From a virus, in the IMG/VR virus record IMGVR_UViG_3300031759_000054, positions 1 through 43,091 of that record: a stretch of DNA of 43,091 nucleotides; one strand, written 5' to 3'. The notes under the pieces were generated by a model. It ran no database searches. It was not told the origin of the DNA and saw only the letters and a program-made list of their open reading frames with translations. This document shows, piece by piece, positions 28,440 through 36,646 of this stretch. The position numbers were made by a program, and so were the translations under genes. Positions within the stretch are counted from its first letter, which is position 1. Each line of letters opens with the position of its first letter.

Positions 28440-29060
28440 ATGAATTCAACAGCAAATTTAAGCATTATTGGGTTTTTAAAAATCCATGATCCAGAATCAC
28501 AACATACTTATGTAGAGAAATGCAATGCTATTCACTACGAAAACATGAGCTTGGCTCTAGCTCAAAATGTTGCTAACAAAAGCACAAACTTTATTACAGA
28601 AATGCACTTTGGTAATGGCGGTACTACTGTTGACCCTACTGGAGTTATTACATATTTGCCAACAAATACTAATGTACAAAATGCAGATTTGTATAATCCG
28701 ACATATTATAAAATAGTCGATGATACAAATGCCGCTAACCCAGATCCAATTAATAATAAAATAACTGTTAATCATACACCTGGTTTAATTTACACTGATA
28801 TTCTAGTTAGTTGTTTATTAGACTATGGCGAACCAAGCGGTCAGGCTGTTTTTGATAATAGTCAAAATTTAAATGATACCTTTACCTTTGACGAACTTGG
28901 TTTATTTGGCTCAGTATCAGGCGTAAGCGGATTAGGTGTAGGACTACCACTATTAACACATGTAATTTTTAGTCCAGTGCAGAAATCACTGAACAGACTT
29001 ATTCAAATCGATTATACAGTGCGAATTCAAACTCTAACTAACTTGAGTACAAATGCATAA
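28440..29060 (+). CDS. Tail/baseplate protein with GFLKIHDP N-terminus
   Basis: A 206-residue protein. The N-terminus (GFLKIHDPES, 11-20; NAIHYENMSLALAQ, 29-42) is a pattern seen in contractile-tail phages, where a Gly-x-hydrophobic-x-Ile-x-Asp strand is followed by Asn-Ala-hydrophobic-His and a helix. The rest is mainly beta, ending in the strand LIQIDYTVRIQTL. By position between the giant wedge protein and the fibre-like proteins it could be a fibre connector or a peripheral baseplate protein (the gp8-gp11 slot in T4), but I see no specific T4 match. It is directly fused in translation order to the 54-residue gene before it and followed by AGGA at 29063-29066. Confidence 0.6.
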   Translation: MNSTANLSIIGFLKIHDPESQHTYVEKCNAIHYENMSLALAQNVANKSTNFITEMHFGNGGTTVDPTGVITYLPTNTNVQNADLYNPTYYKIVDDTNAANPDPINNKITVNHTPGLIYTDILVSCLLDYGEPSGQAVFDNSQNLNDTFTFDELGLFGSVSGVSGLGVGLPLLTHVIFSPVQKSLNRLIQIDYTVRIQTLTNLSTNA

Positions 29061-29073
29061 TTAGGACATTAAA

Positions 29074-30450
29074 ATGGCGTATACAATAACAACAACGAAC
29101 GGAACAACATTAGGTACTATCCCAGATGGGCAGGTTAATGGACCGAATACTGCGGGTGGATTTACCAGTCTAACATTAGTTGGAAGAAATTATCCTAATT
29201 ACGGGCAGATTATTGCAGATGACTTAGTAGCATTATTAGAAAACTTCTCCGATACAACTGCTCCTGTAAATCAAATTAAAGGACAACTTTGGTGGAACAG
29301 TAGTGCTAATATATTAAGTGTTAACAAAGATGGTACTACCAATGGTTGGAAAACAGTAGGAGGAGCAACATATTCTTCTTCAGCACCTAGTTCCCCAACA
29401 CCAGGTGATTTATGGTACAATAGCAGTTCTAATCAATTTTATGCATATTCAGGTAGTACATGGGTATTAATAGGCCCATCATATAATTCTAACAATGGTG
29501 CAAGTGGCGCAATATGGGAAACTATCAGTGACGGAACTAATAATCATGATGTAGTATCATTATATTTAGATGGTATCAGAACAGCAATTATCAGTAAAGA
29601 TAGTACATTTACACCAAGTCCAAGTATCAGCGGATTTACTTCATTACAACCAGGTTATAATATGTCTTCGACATACACAATCTGGGGAACTGCAAACGTT
29701 GCCAGTTATATTGGCACACAACCTGCCGCCAATGTTTGGTATAATAATCAAAATAACACTGGTACTGGTACATTGTCTGTTGTTAATAATACTGGTATTA
29801 GTGTGGGTACAAATGGTGCATTGACATTATCAGTAAGCGGCAACATTGCACAACTAATTAATTCAGTAACTGGTGGTAACTTGTCGATGTATGTAAATTC
29901 ATCGCAATATGGTTCACAACGTGGATTTAATATTAGTGGTGTAACAGGTCATGTATATGTTAATGCTGATCCAATTTATTCATTGGGAGTTGCAACTAAA
30001 CAGTATGTTGATAATAGTTTTATTAACACAGCATTAACTGGCGTTCCTACTGCACCTACTATGCCTGGCGGTACTGCTAATACAGCAATTGCTACTACTG
30101 CGTTTGTTATTAACAATTCTGGATTCTTTACAAATAAAATCTATCAAGGTAATAGTGGTTTTGAAATTGATGACACTGGCGCAGGTACTGCTACACTAAC
30201 GATCGATAATACAGCAATATTAACAGCCAGCGTTAGTGGTGTAAATTTATTAAACGGTGCTACTGCAATTACTCAACCGGATACATATAATGGTACAGGT
30301 AATGCAGCAGTTGCTACAACACAGTTTGTTAAAAATTCTACACAATGGTGGGGTGGTAGTGCTAAATTTGTAAGTAACGTAGCACCTAATCCAGGTGTAA
30401 ACGATATTGGAAGTAATAACGGTGACTTCTGGTTCCAATATACGACGTAA
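29074..30450 (+). CDS. Fibre-like virion protein, paralog 1 of 3
   Basis: This 458-residue protein shares its first 190 residues with the next two gene products: TTTNGTTLGTIPDG, NYGQIIADDLVALLENFSD, GQLWWNSS, then PGDLWYNSSSNQFYAYSGSTW, VLIGP and a SGFTSLQPG strand. The middle is serine- and threonine-rich beta structure. Two copies of the tail-fibre motif PTAPTMPGG...IATTAFV and its later variant TQPDTYNG...VATTQFV occur at about 325-350 and 405-425. It ends with the short GDFWFQYTT. Such proteins in aquatic T4-like phages are annotated as tail fibres or short-fibre analogues. The ribosome site is AGGA, 7 bases before the ATG. Receptor binding is inferred, not shown. Confidence 0.7.
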   Translation: MAYTITTTNGTTLGTIPDGQVNGPNTAGGFTSLTLVGRNYPNYGQIIADDLVALLENFSDTTAPVNQIKGQLWWNSSANILSVNKDGTTNGWKTVGGATYSSSAPSSPTPGDLWYNSSSNQFYAYSGSTWVLIGPSYNSNNGASGAIWETISDGTNNHDVVSLYLDGIRTAIISKDSTFTPSPSISGFTSLQPGYNMSSTYTIWGTANVASYIGTQPAANVWYNNQNNTGTGTLSVVNNTGISVGTNGALTLSVSGNIAQLINSVTGGNLSMYVNSSQYGSQRGFNISGVTGHVYVNADPIYSLGVATKQYVDNSFINTALTGVPTAPTMPGGTANTAIATTAFVINNSGFFTNKIYQGNSGFEIDDTGAGTATLTIDNTAILTASVSGVNLLNGATAITQPDTYNGTGNAAVATTQFVKNSTQWWGGSAKFVSNVAPNPGVNDIGSNNGDFWFQYTT

Positions 30451-30458
30451 TATAGTAA

Positions 30459-30466
30459 GATAAATA
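30459..30466 (+). promoter_or_regulatory. Possible late promoter GATAAATA between fibre genes
   Basis: One mismatch from TATAAATA in the 39-base gap between the first two fibre-like genes. A start near 30472 gives about 18 bases of leader before the ATG at 30490, with AGGTAAGAG as ribosome site. This matches the spacing at 4847, so it is the better of the two GATAAATA copies. Confidence 0.45.
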
Positions 30467-30489
30467 ACATATAACAATAGGTAAGAGAA

Positions 30490-31731
30490 ATGGCATATCC
30501 AATAACTAACACAGCTGGTACTACTATAGCAACTATTGCAGATGGTACAGTTAACTCATCAGCTACCAGCCTTACCCTAATAGGCAAAAACTATGCCGGT
30601 TACGGTAATTTTTTAAATGAAAATTTTGTAGAATTATTAGAGAATTTTTCATACGGTGCGCCTCCAAGTAACCCATTAACTGGGCAACTATGGTGGGATA
30701 GTGCAAACACTCTATTAAAAATTTGTGTTAGTGGTAGTAGCAATGAATGGAAACCAATTAGTTCGTTAACAGCAGCCAGTGTTGCACCGAGTACTCCAGC
30801 ACCTACAGTAGGCGACCAATATTGGAATACTGTATCAGAACAACTTAGCGTATGGAGTGGTCCTACTAACCAATGGGTTACAATTGGTCCTGCATTTTCA
30901 GCAGTTGGCGGCACATCAGGTGCAGTAGCAGAAACAATTAAAGATAGTAATAATAATAATCAAACAGTGGTTAAATTATATACTGCTGGCACAGTAATTG
31001 GTATTGTTAGTGGTAATGCAACTCCGTTCACTCCGCAAACTACTATTAGTGGGTTTGGTACTATTAACCCAGGTTTTAATTTAATTAGTTCAAATACATT
31101 AACAGGTAGCCAATTCACAGGTAATGCCAGTAATGCACTATTATTAAATGGAATTGGTTCGAATCAATTCTTACGTAGCGATACTGCCGCAACAACAAAT
31201 TATCAATTAGGTGTCGGTTTATTACAAGTCGGTAGCGATTTACTTGTTAGTCCTACTGCATCATCTGAAATATCTTTTTCAAGCAATAGTGCATCTAAGA
31301 AAGACATTAGTTTTTATGTTAATAGCAATTCATTAAGAGCAGTTAATATCAACGGATCAAATGCAGCAATTATCTTGTCTAATACCGTTTCGGTATTAGG
31401 TACATTAAACGCAGGATCAACATTGAATGTAACAGGAAATGCAGTTATACAAGGTATTACTACGCATTCAAACAGTCTATTGCCAAATGTAGCGAACACT
31501 GTTAATATTGGATCTACCGGTACTCCATTTGCCAATGTTTATTCCAATAATCTAAATGGTAATGTTAATGCTACAGGTTATATACAAAATCCAGTATATT
31601 CAACTACTACAGCACGCGATGCAGCTATTACTTCACCAAAAGCTGGTATGACAGTATTTGTAACATCTGGTGCCAATGCAAGTCCAACTTTCTATGGATA
31701 TACTGGTAGCCAATGGGTTTCACTGAACTAA
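30490..31731 (+). CDS. Fibre-like virion protein, paralog 2 of 3
   Basis: The 413-residue protein repeats the N-terminal block of its neighbours: TNTAGTTIATIADG, KNYAGYGNFLNENFVELLENF and GQLWWDS. Its middle (about 200-330) is close to paralog 3, with TLTGSQFTGNASNALLLNG, SNQFLRSD and GVGLLQVGSDLLVSP. Its C-terminal tip is different: PVYSTTTARDAAITSP, AGMTVFVTSG and YTGSQWVSLN. This is a common ending of phage structural proteins that closes a trimeric fibre. The shared base and different tip suggest duplication followed by tip replacement. Confidence 0.7.
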   Translation: MAYPITNTAGTTIATIADGTVNSSATSLTLIGKNYAGYGNFLNENFVELLENFSYGAPPSNPLTGQLWWDSANTLLKICVSGSSNEWKPISSLTAASVAPSTPAPTVGDQYWNTVSEQLSVWSGPTNQWVTIGPAFSAVGGTSGAVAETIKDSNNNNQTVVKLYTAGTVIGIVSGNATPFTPQTTISGFGTINPGFNLISSNTLTGSQFTGNASNALLLNGIGSNQFLRSDTAATTNYQLGVGLLQVGSDLLVSPTASSEISFSSNSASKKDISFYVNSNSLRAVNINGSNAAIILSNTVSVLGTLNAGSTLNVTGNAVIQGITTHSNSLLPNVANTVNIGSTGTPFANVYSNNLNGNVNATGYIQNPVYSTTTARDAAITSPKAGMTVFVTSGANASPTFYGYTGSQWVSLN

Positions 31732-31753
31732 TTAAGAATAAAACTGGAATAAT

Positions 31754-33370
31754 ATGTCATATATAATTACTACAACCGCAGGTGCTACGTTAACAACATT
31801 AGCAGATGATACAGTTAATACTACTTCAACAAGTTTAAGTTTAGTAGGTAAGAACTATGCTGGTTATGGTATTTTTTTAAACGAAAATTTTGTACAATTA
31901 TTAGAAAATTTTAGTAATTCTAATTCACCAAAAGCACCATTAACAGGTCAGCTATGGTACGACAGCACTAACACATTAATAAAATTCTATACTGGTAGCA
32001 TTTGGAAACCGTTGCATACTTCTGCCGCAAGTCCTACAGCACCTCCAGGTCCAGTTCAAGGTGACTTATGGTGGAATACTACTACTTCACAACTTAGTGT
32101 TTATGGTGGGGGTACAGGATCATCAGCATGGGTAATTATTGGACCAGCATATACATCAACCGCAGGAACCAGTGGTGCAATTGCAGAAACTGTGTATGAT
32201 ACAGGTAATAATCCACACATTGTAGTTAAATTATACGTAAATAGTTACGTAGTAGCTATTTTTAACTATGGTACTGCATTTAGTATTCCGCTTACGGGTT
32301 CGAATGCAATTACGGGTTTTTCAACTATTAGTCCAGGTGTAACACTTATCAGTTCTGCGTCGCTTAGTGGAGCACAATTTTCTGGAACTGCTAATAACTC
32401 AACATATTTTAATAGTCTATCATCAAGTCAATTCTTACGTAGTGATGCAGGATCAAATAATGGCACTTATACATTAGGTGTAGGCAAATTACAAGCAGGT
32501 AGTGACTTGCTAATTGATCCAAGTGCCACAGACGTACAAATTTTTAGTAATGGCACTGGTATTAAAGATATAGGCATCTATGTTAATAAAGGCAGTACAC
32601 AAACTAAAGCAATTAATATTTCCGGATCATCTGGAATTACGCAATTTTTTGCCAATGTAAGTAGTCAATACATAATTCCAACAAATGACAATCAATATAC
32701 TCTTGGTCTTTCAGCATCAAGATTTGCTAATGTATTTTCAGTTGGAGTAACAACTACTAACGCATATACCGCTAACGTGTATGCTACTAATTTAAATACT
32801 ACAAATATTATCGGCTCTAGTTTATCTATGGCAACTGGAACATTATCAGGTGCATTAACTGTTAATACTGGCGGTGGTATAAATGCTATCATTAACGGTG
32901 CAAGTGGTTCTGGTGTAGGTAACATTGGTACAGCCGCAAATCCGTTTAACACAGTATTTGCTCGTGCTACCTCAGCACAATACGCTGACGTTGCAGAACG
33001 CTTTGAAGCAGATGTTCCTATGGCACCAGGTACTGTAGTAGAGTTGGGCGGCATTAAGGAAATTACACAGGCAGTTCAAGAATTGTCAGAAGCAGTATTT
33101 GGCGTTATAAGTACATTACCGGGCTTTTTATTAAATGGTACAGCGGGTAGTGATGATACTCACCCAGCAGTAGCAGTTAACGGGCGTGTGCCTGTTAGAG
33201 TTATTGGTCGAGTTAACAAAGGCGATCGTTTAGTCAGTGCTGGTCGAGGCCTTGCACGTGCGGCATTGCGCAGTGAAATGACGGCATTTAATGTAATTGG
33301 TCGCGCATTAGAAGATAAAACAACAGATGGTGAAGGTATGATCGAAGCCATTGTTAAATTAAACAGTTAG
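31754..33370 (+). CDS. Fibre-like virion protein, paralog 3 of 3, with G2-like C-terminal domain
   Basis: The 538-residue protein has the shared N-terminal block (TTTAGATLTTLADD; KNYAGYGIFLNENFVQLLENF; GQLWYDS) and a middle close to paralog 2 (SLSGAQFSGTANNSTYFN; SSQFLRSD; GVGKLQAGSDLLIDP). From about residue 405 there is a distinct domain: SAQYADVAERFEADVPMAPG, FGVISTLPGF, VNGRVPVRVIGRVNKGDRLV and a final ALEDKT..GEGMIEAIV. This resembles the G2-type (intramolecular chaperone, autoproteolytic) domain at the ends of some phage fibre and appendage proteins. If so, the domain would help the trimer fold and may be cut off. That assignment is from pattern memory and moderate. Confidence 0.68.
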   Translation: MSYIITTTAGATLTTLADDTVNTTSTSLSLVGKNYAGYGIFLNENFVQLLENFSNSNSPKAPLTGQLWYDSTNTLIKFYTGSIWKPLHTSAASPTAPPGPVQGDLWWNTTTSQLSVYGGGTGSSAWVIIGPAYTSTAGTSGAIAETVYDTGNNPHIVVKLYVNSYVVAIFNYGTAFSIPLTGSNAITGFSTISPGVTLISSASLSGAQFSGTANNSTYFNSLSSSQFLRSDAGSNNGTYTLGVGKLQAGSDLLIDPSATDVQIFSNGTGIKDIGIYVNKGSTQTKAINISGSSGITQFFANVSSQYIIPTNDNQYTLGLSASRFANVFSVGVTTTNAYTANVYATNLNTTNIIGSSLSMATGTLSGALTVNTGGGINAIINGASGSGVGNIGTAANPFNTVFARATSAQYADVAERFEADVPMAPGTVVELGGIKEITQAVQELSEAVFGVISTLPGFLLNGTAGSDDTHPAVAVNGRVPVRVIGRVNKGDRLVSAGRGLARAALRSEMTAFNVIGRALEDKTTDGEGMIEAIVKLNS

Positions 33371-33382
33371 GATAAAGAAAAT

Positions 33383-34351
33383 ATGTCATATTCATCAGGC
33401 GGCACCATTGCAGCAACGGACTATAATAACTTAGCCTGGGGCGGAACACAGGGTACATACACATCAAGTCCAAATAACGTTGCTTATGTTATGGGCGTTG
33501 GTAGTGGCCAATTTGGGTACGGCCAAGATCTTAGTTTAATTAACACAGTGTCTACTGCTGCTACTGTAACAGCCGTTCAATGGGCCGGTTTGTTCCTTTT
33601 AACTAATCGTGCATTAGGGCATCAAGGTGGTACACAAATTGCTGCAGGTAACTTAAATGCTACATCCGGACAGACAATTACATATTTTTCAAACGTAGCA
33701 ACTGCGGTAACATCAATTAATACTAATAAAGCATCTTACGGCTCACAAGGTACAACTATAACAGGTAGTAACTTTACTGCTTCTTGGACCAATGCTGCTA
33801 CTACTTCGGCACTTGTCTTTGGAGTAACCCGTACTGTAACATTTGCCAGTGGCGATGCTGCTCGTTATTTCTTTAACGCAGGCGGACAAATTAACTTAGT
33901 TATGAGTGGAACTAATAATGACGGTAGCAATCGTAGCGGCGATGTAGTTACATTGTTAGGTTACGTTGGTACTGCACAAGGTTTAAAAGCGACTACCTTT
34001 GGTGGACGCACAGGCACAGGTGGTACAGGTGGTACTGTAAATACCAGCAACGGGTATTATAACTTACCTAATGCAATTGGTAGCCAAGTTAACTTAATTC
34101 AAAATATTTATAGTACCGCAAGTACGTATAATGGTGATTATATATACGTTAATGCGTACAATTCCACTACAAATGCCAGTGGTCATGGTGATAATGGTGT
34201 AACGATCAATTTGAGTATTGGTGTATACTTAGCAGCAAAATCTTTATCATTTAATGAAAGTGTCAACGTAACTGTTACACATCGAGTAGATATTATTCCA
34301 CCAGAATCTACATATTTGACTAATAGCTGGGGTACTCCGACTATTGCATAA
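33383..34351 (+). CDS. Virion structural protein, last gene of the late operon
   Basis: A 322-residue, Gly/Ser/Thr/Asn-rich protein. It begins GGTIAATDYNNLAWG, has DAARYFFNAGGQINLVMSG near 175, a Gly/Thr linker (about 212-222), and ends with the strands NVTVTHRVDIIPPES. The RYFFNAGG signature recurs in structural proteins of aquatic T4-like phages. I do not recognise a specific T4 counterpart. The protein follows the three fibre-like genes and is followed by a terminator, so it is the final virion gene here. It may be a fibre tip, a decoration protein or a receptor-binding accessory. Confidence 0.6.
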   Translation: MSYSSGGTIAATDYNNLAWGGTQGTYTSSPNNVAYVMGVGSGQFGYGQDLSLINTVSTAATVTAVQWAGLFLLTNRALGHQGGTQIAAGNLNATSGQTITYFSNVATAVTSINTNKASYGSQGTTITGSNFTASWTNAATTSALVFGVTRTVTFASGDAARYFFNAGGQINLVMSGTNNDGSNRSGDVVTLLGYVGTAQGLKATTFGGRTGTGGTGGTVNTSNGYYNLPNAIGSQVNLIQNIYSTASTYNGDYIYVNAYNSTTNASGHGDNGVTINLSIGVYLAAKSLSFNESVNVTVTHRVDIIPPESTYLTNSWGTPTIA

Positions 34352-34372
34352 TAGTTAAATAGAGTATATAAT
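34344..34372 (+). promoter_or_regulatory. Sigma70-like promoter for the accessory operon
   Basis: TTGCAT (34344-34349), a 17-base spacer and a perfect TATAAT (34367-34372). The -35 overlaps the end of the last virion gene. The predicted start, near 34379, lies inside the left arm of the terminator at 34373-34403. Its layout mirrors the gp55 promoter (TTG..., 17 bases, TATATAAT). Confidence 0.55.
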
Positions 34373-34403
34373 AAAGGTAAGTTTTTCCTGCTTACCTTTT
34401 TTT
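34373..34403 (+). terminator. Rho-independent terminator after the virion operon
   Basis: AAAGGTAAG (34373-34381) pairs with CTTACCTTT (34391-34399) across a 9-base loop, and a run of seven T (34397-34403) follows. It lies 21 bases after the last virion stop codon. It should end late transcription before the accessory genes. Confidence 0.85.
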
Positions 34404-34419
34404 ACGGCTATATACTTAT

Positions 34420-34734
34420 ATGAGTGAATTAGATCAATTAGTAACACAAATCAAACAAGCGACTGATTATCAAACCAATAAACGTATTCTACGTGAAAAG
34501 ATTCTAACTGATCTGCATGTAGCCTACAACAATGGTTTGTTCAAAGTCAGCCCAGAACTGATTGCGTTCTTAGCCACATGGCCCAGTGACGAATTGTTCT
34601 TAGAAGATACCTACGAAAACCCAATTAAAATTGTTCGTACAGAATTTTTAAGCCTGTGCCAAGATCACTATCAACGTGTAATGAACACATGGCATATTCA
34701 ATTTGAAGAGATTAAGCGTGCAAGACGTATCTAG
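34420..34734 (+). CDS. Small conserved-looking protein of unknown function (104 residues)
   Basis: First gene after the terminator. No Shine-Dalgarno is visible before the ATG. The protein looks soluble and mainly helical, with MSELDQLVTQIKQATDYQTNK at the start, a central LATWPSDELFLEDTYENPIK loop and a basic end (KRARRI). I recognise no family. It overlaps the glycosyltransferase-like gene by 17 bases if that gene starts at 34718, the same overlap length found at several later junctions. This supports it as a true member of the accessory operon. Confidence 0.6.
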   Translation: MSELDQLVTQIKQATDYQTNKRILREKILTDLHVAYNNGLFKVSPELIAFLATWPSDELFLEDTYENPIKIVRTEFLSLCQDHYQRVMNTWHIQFEEIKRARRI

Positions 34735-35461
34735 AGGTGTATTAATCTTTGCTTTTAACACAGAAGCAGTTGACTATGTAGCAATTGCCGAACAAACTGC
34801 ACGTCTTGTTAAGCATACACTTGGACTACCTGTGACTATTATCACAGATCAAGAAGTTGATAATACCTTTACTAATGTGCGTGCTGGTTATGCTGGCGGA
34901 ACTGCTTGGCGTAATGGTGATAGATACACAGCATATGATGTTAGTCCCTACGATGAAACTATTTTAATTGACAGTGATTACCTAGTATTAGACCGTAGTC
35001 TGCTTACCCTATTAGATACTACAGAAGATTATAGACTACAGCATAATGGTGTAGGCAATATGGGTGTGCTTAGTTTAGATTATGTCTGGGCTACTGCTAT
35101 TGTGTTTAAACGCACAGAAAAAACTCGCTTACTGTTTAATCTAGTAGGACGCATACAGCGCAATTACTCTTATTATTGCAAACTCTATCAATTACGTGAA
35201 CGCAACTTTCGCAACGATTATGCGTTTGCTATTGCTAACAATATCATCAATGGCTACACACCTAACCAATCACAGGGAATACCGTGGCCTATGCTGACCA
35301 TTGACAAGCCCGTTAAACAAATAGACATTCGAGGCAATATGCTGATAGTTAGAGAAGATGTTGCTAGGTTTATACCCCGTCAAAACATACACATCATGGA
35401 TAAAGATTATTTACAAAGTGATTTACACGTTAAGTTTGTGGATACCGTATGTCAAGAATAA
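34718..35461 (+). CDS. Glycosyltransferase-like protein A (GT-A type)
   Basis: I start this gene at GTG 34718 (247 residues), since GAAGAG at 34705-34710 is 7 bases upstream; a TTG at 34703 would add five residues. The N-terminal strand RGVLIFAFNTEAVDYVAIAE, LGLPVTIITD and the later ETILIDSDYLVLD form a Rossmann-like half ending in Asp-x-Asp. That is the metal/nucleotide-sugar site expected of GT-A glycosyltransferases. The rest does not match a family I can name. It resembles the next protein in plan (an FAFNTE/FAQNTE opening, then PYDETILIDSD/PFKETIKLESD), so the two are probably distant paralogs. Sugar transfer is inferred. A non-catalytic relative is possible. Confidence 0.6.
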   Translation: MQDVSRGVLIFAFNTEAVDYVAIAEQTARLVKHTLGLPVTIITDQEVDNTFTNVRAGYAGGTAWRNGDRYTAYDVSPYDETILIDSDYLVLDRSLLTLLDTTEDYRLQHNGVGNMGVLSLDYVWATAIVFKRTEKTRLLFNLVGRIQRNYSYYCKLYQLRERNFRNDYAFAIANNIINGYTPNQSQGIPWPMLTIDKPVKQIDIRGNMLIVREDVARFIPRQNIHIMDKDYLQSDLHVKFVDTVCQE

Positions 35462-36312
35462 ATCCATTTATAGAACAGCAAGGGTTTGTTACTTTTGCAC
35501 AAAATACCGAACAGGTCAACTACTTAAAGCTGGCCTATGTACAGGCTATGAGCATTAAACTTGTTATGCCTACTGCTAAGTATGCTGTGATAGTAGACGA
35601 AGCTACGTTAGCCAAAGTCGAAGATCGACATCGACAGATATTCGACTACGTTATCAAACTTCCGTTTGATAGTGCCCAAGACGACACATGGAAGTTACGT
35701 AACGAGCCGCAGGTATTTGAACTAACACCATTTAAAGAAACAATTAAACTTGAAAGTGACATTGTGTTTACACGCAGTATCGAACATTGGTGGACGATGT
35801 TTAGATTGCGTAACGTAGTATTAAGTCTAGGTTGTAGGGATTACCAAGGCGAAGCCAGCGAAGTGCGCCGATATAGAAAAATATTTGATGACAATAATCT
35901 ACCGGATACTTATAATGGACTGATGTATTTCCGTTATAGTCGTGAAGCATATGATTTTTTTGATATAGCAGAAAGTATTTACAATTCTTGGAACTTTATT
36001 AAAGACAACGTATTGGTTAATTGTAGAGAAGAACTACCTACTACAGATGTGGTTTATGCTATGGCTGCCAGTCACCTAGGAGTAGAGAATTGCACCTTAC
36101 CGGAAATAGACTTTGTTAATTTTACACATATGAAAAATGCTATTAACACTTGGCCCGAAACAACTCCGTGGCCAGAATTGGTCTTAAGTGAATTGGACTT
36201 ACCTATGATCAGAGTTAATAATATTAATCAATATCACCCATTCCACTATCAGGATAAAAATTGGGTCACTGATGAAGTAGTAGAGAGATTTGAACATGAA
36301 TTCAGAAGATGA
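35449..36312 (+). CDS. Glycosyltransferase-like protein B, paralog of A
   Basis: The 287-residue protein overlaps the previous gene by 13 bases. Its opening QGFVTFAQNTEQVNYLKLAY, then KYAVIVDE and LTPFKETIKLESDIVF, parallels protein A strand by strand. The presumed Asp-x-Asp is replaced by ESD (LESDI), so metal binding may differ. MYFRYSREAYDFFDIAE and ELPTTDVVYAMAA in the second half resemble the acceptor half of GT-A folds, where a negatively charged pair often follows. No signal peptide or membrane segment is present, so it should act in the cytoplasm. A role in making or attaching a sugar is likely but unproven. Confidence 0.55.
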   Translation: MSRINPFIEQQGFVTFAQNTEQVNYLKLAYVQAMSIKLVMPTAKYAVIVDEATLAKVEDRHRQIFDYVIKLPFDSAQDDTWKLRNEPQVFELTPFKETIKLESDIVFTRSIEHWWTMFRLRNVVLSLGCRDYQGEASEVRRYRKIFDDNNLPDTYNGLMYFRYSREAYDFFDIAESIYNSWNFIKDNVLVNCREELPTTDVVYAMAASHLGVENCTLPEIDFVNFTHMKNAINTWPETTPWPELVLSELDLPMIRVNNINQYHPFHYQDKNWVTDEVVERFEHEFRR

Positions 36313-36646
36313 GTTTCTAAAAGCCATAGCAATGATTGAACTATTGCCTGTGCTAGATAAAGAATATCGTATATACTACGATAAACAGGGCAATATTACT
36401 CATTGTACTATGACTGGGGATCCTTTAGATCAGTCATATATTGTAGTAACCTTGGATGAGTACACTAATTATTCTAAGTACACTGTTGAGAATAATAAAC
36501 TTAAATTGATTGACAACAATCCCGGTTATCGTGTACAATTAAGTAAGAGTGAAGTTGGTTACAAAACTGTAAAAAATCACGCTGGGCTTGTATTAGAGCC
36601 CGGTGAGACCTATGAGAACGTAGAACACTATGACGCAAATAATTGA
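36296..36646 (+). CDS. Small acidic protein of unknown function (116 residues)
   Basis: I start at ATG 36296 because AGAGAG at 36282-36287 is well placed; a TTG at 36290 is the alternative. It overlaps the previous and next genes by 17 bases each. The sequence has two beta-rich parts: KEYRIYYDKQGNITHCTMTG, then YIVVTLDEYTNYSKYTVEN, and after RVQLSKSEVGYKTVKNHAG the acidic end ETYENVEHYD. It has no catalytic pattern and no recognisable domain. Its placement among enzymes could make it a subunit, a carrier or a substrate of the pathway. None of these can be preferred from sequence. Confidence 0.55.
   Translation: MNSEDEFLKAIAMIELLPVLDKEYRIYYDKQGNITHCTMTGDPLDQSYIVVTLDEYTNYSKYTVENNKLKLIDNNPGYRVQLSKSEVGYKTVKNHAGLVLEPGETYENVEHYDANN

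Noticed and set aside
34411-34416. TATACT just before the ATG at 34420 as a promoter -10 box.
   Set aside because: No plausible -35 lies 16-18 bases upstream, and transcription would begin at the start codon. The promoter at 34344-34372 is better.
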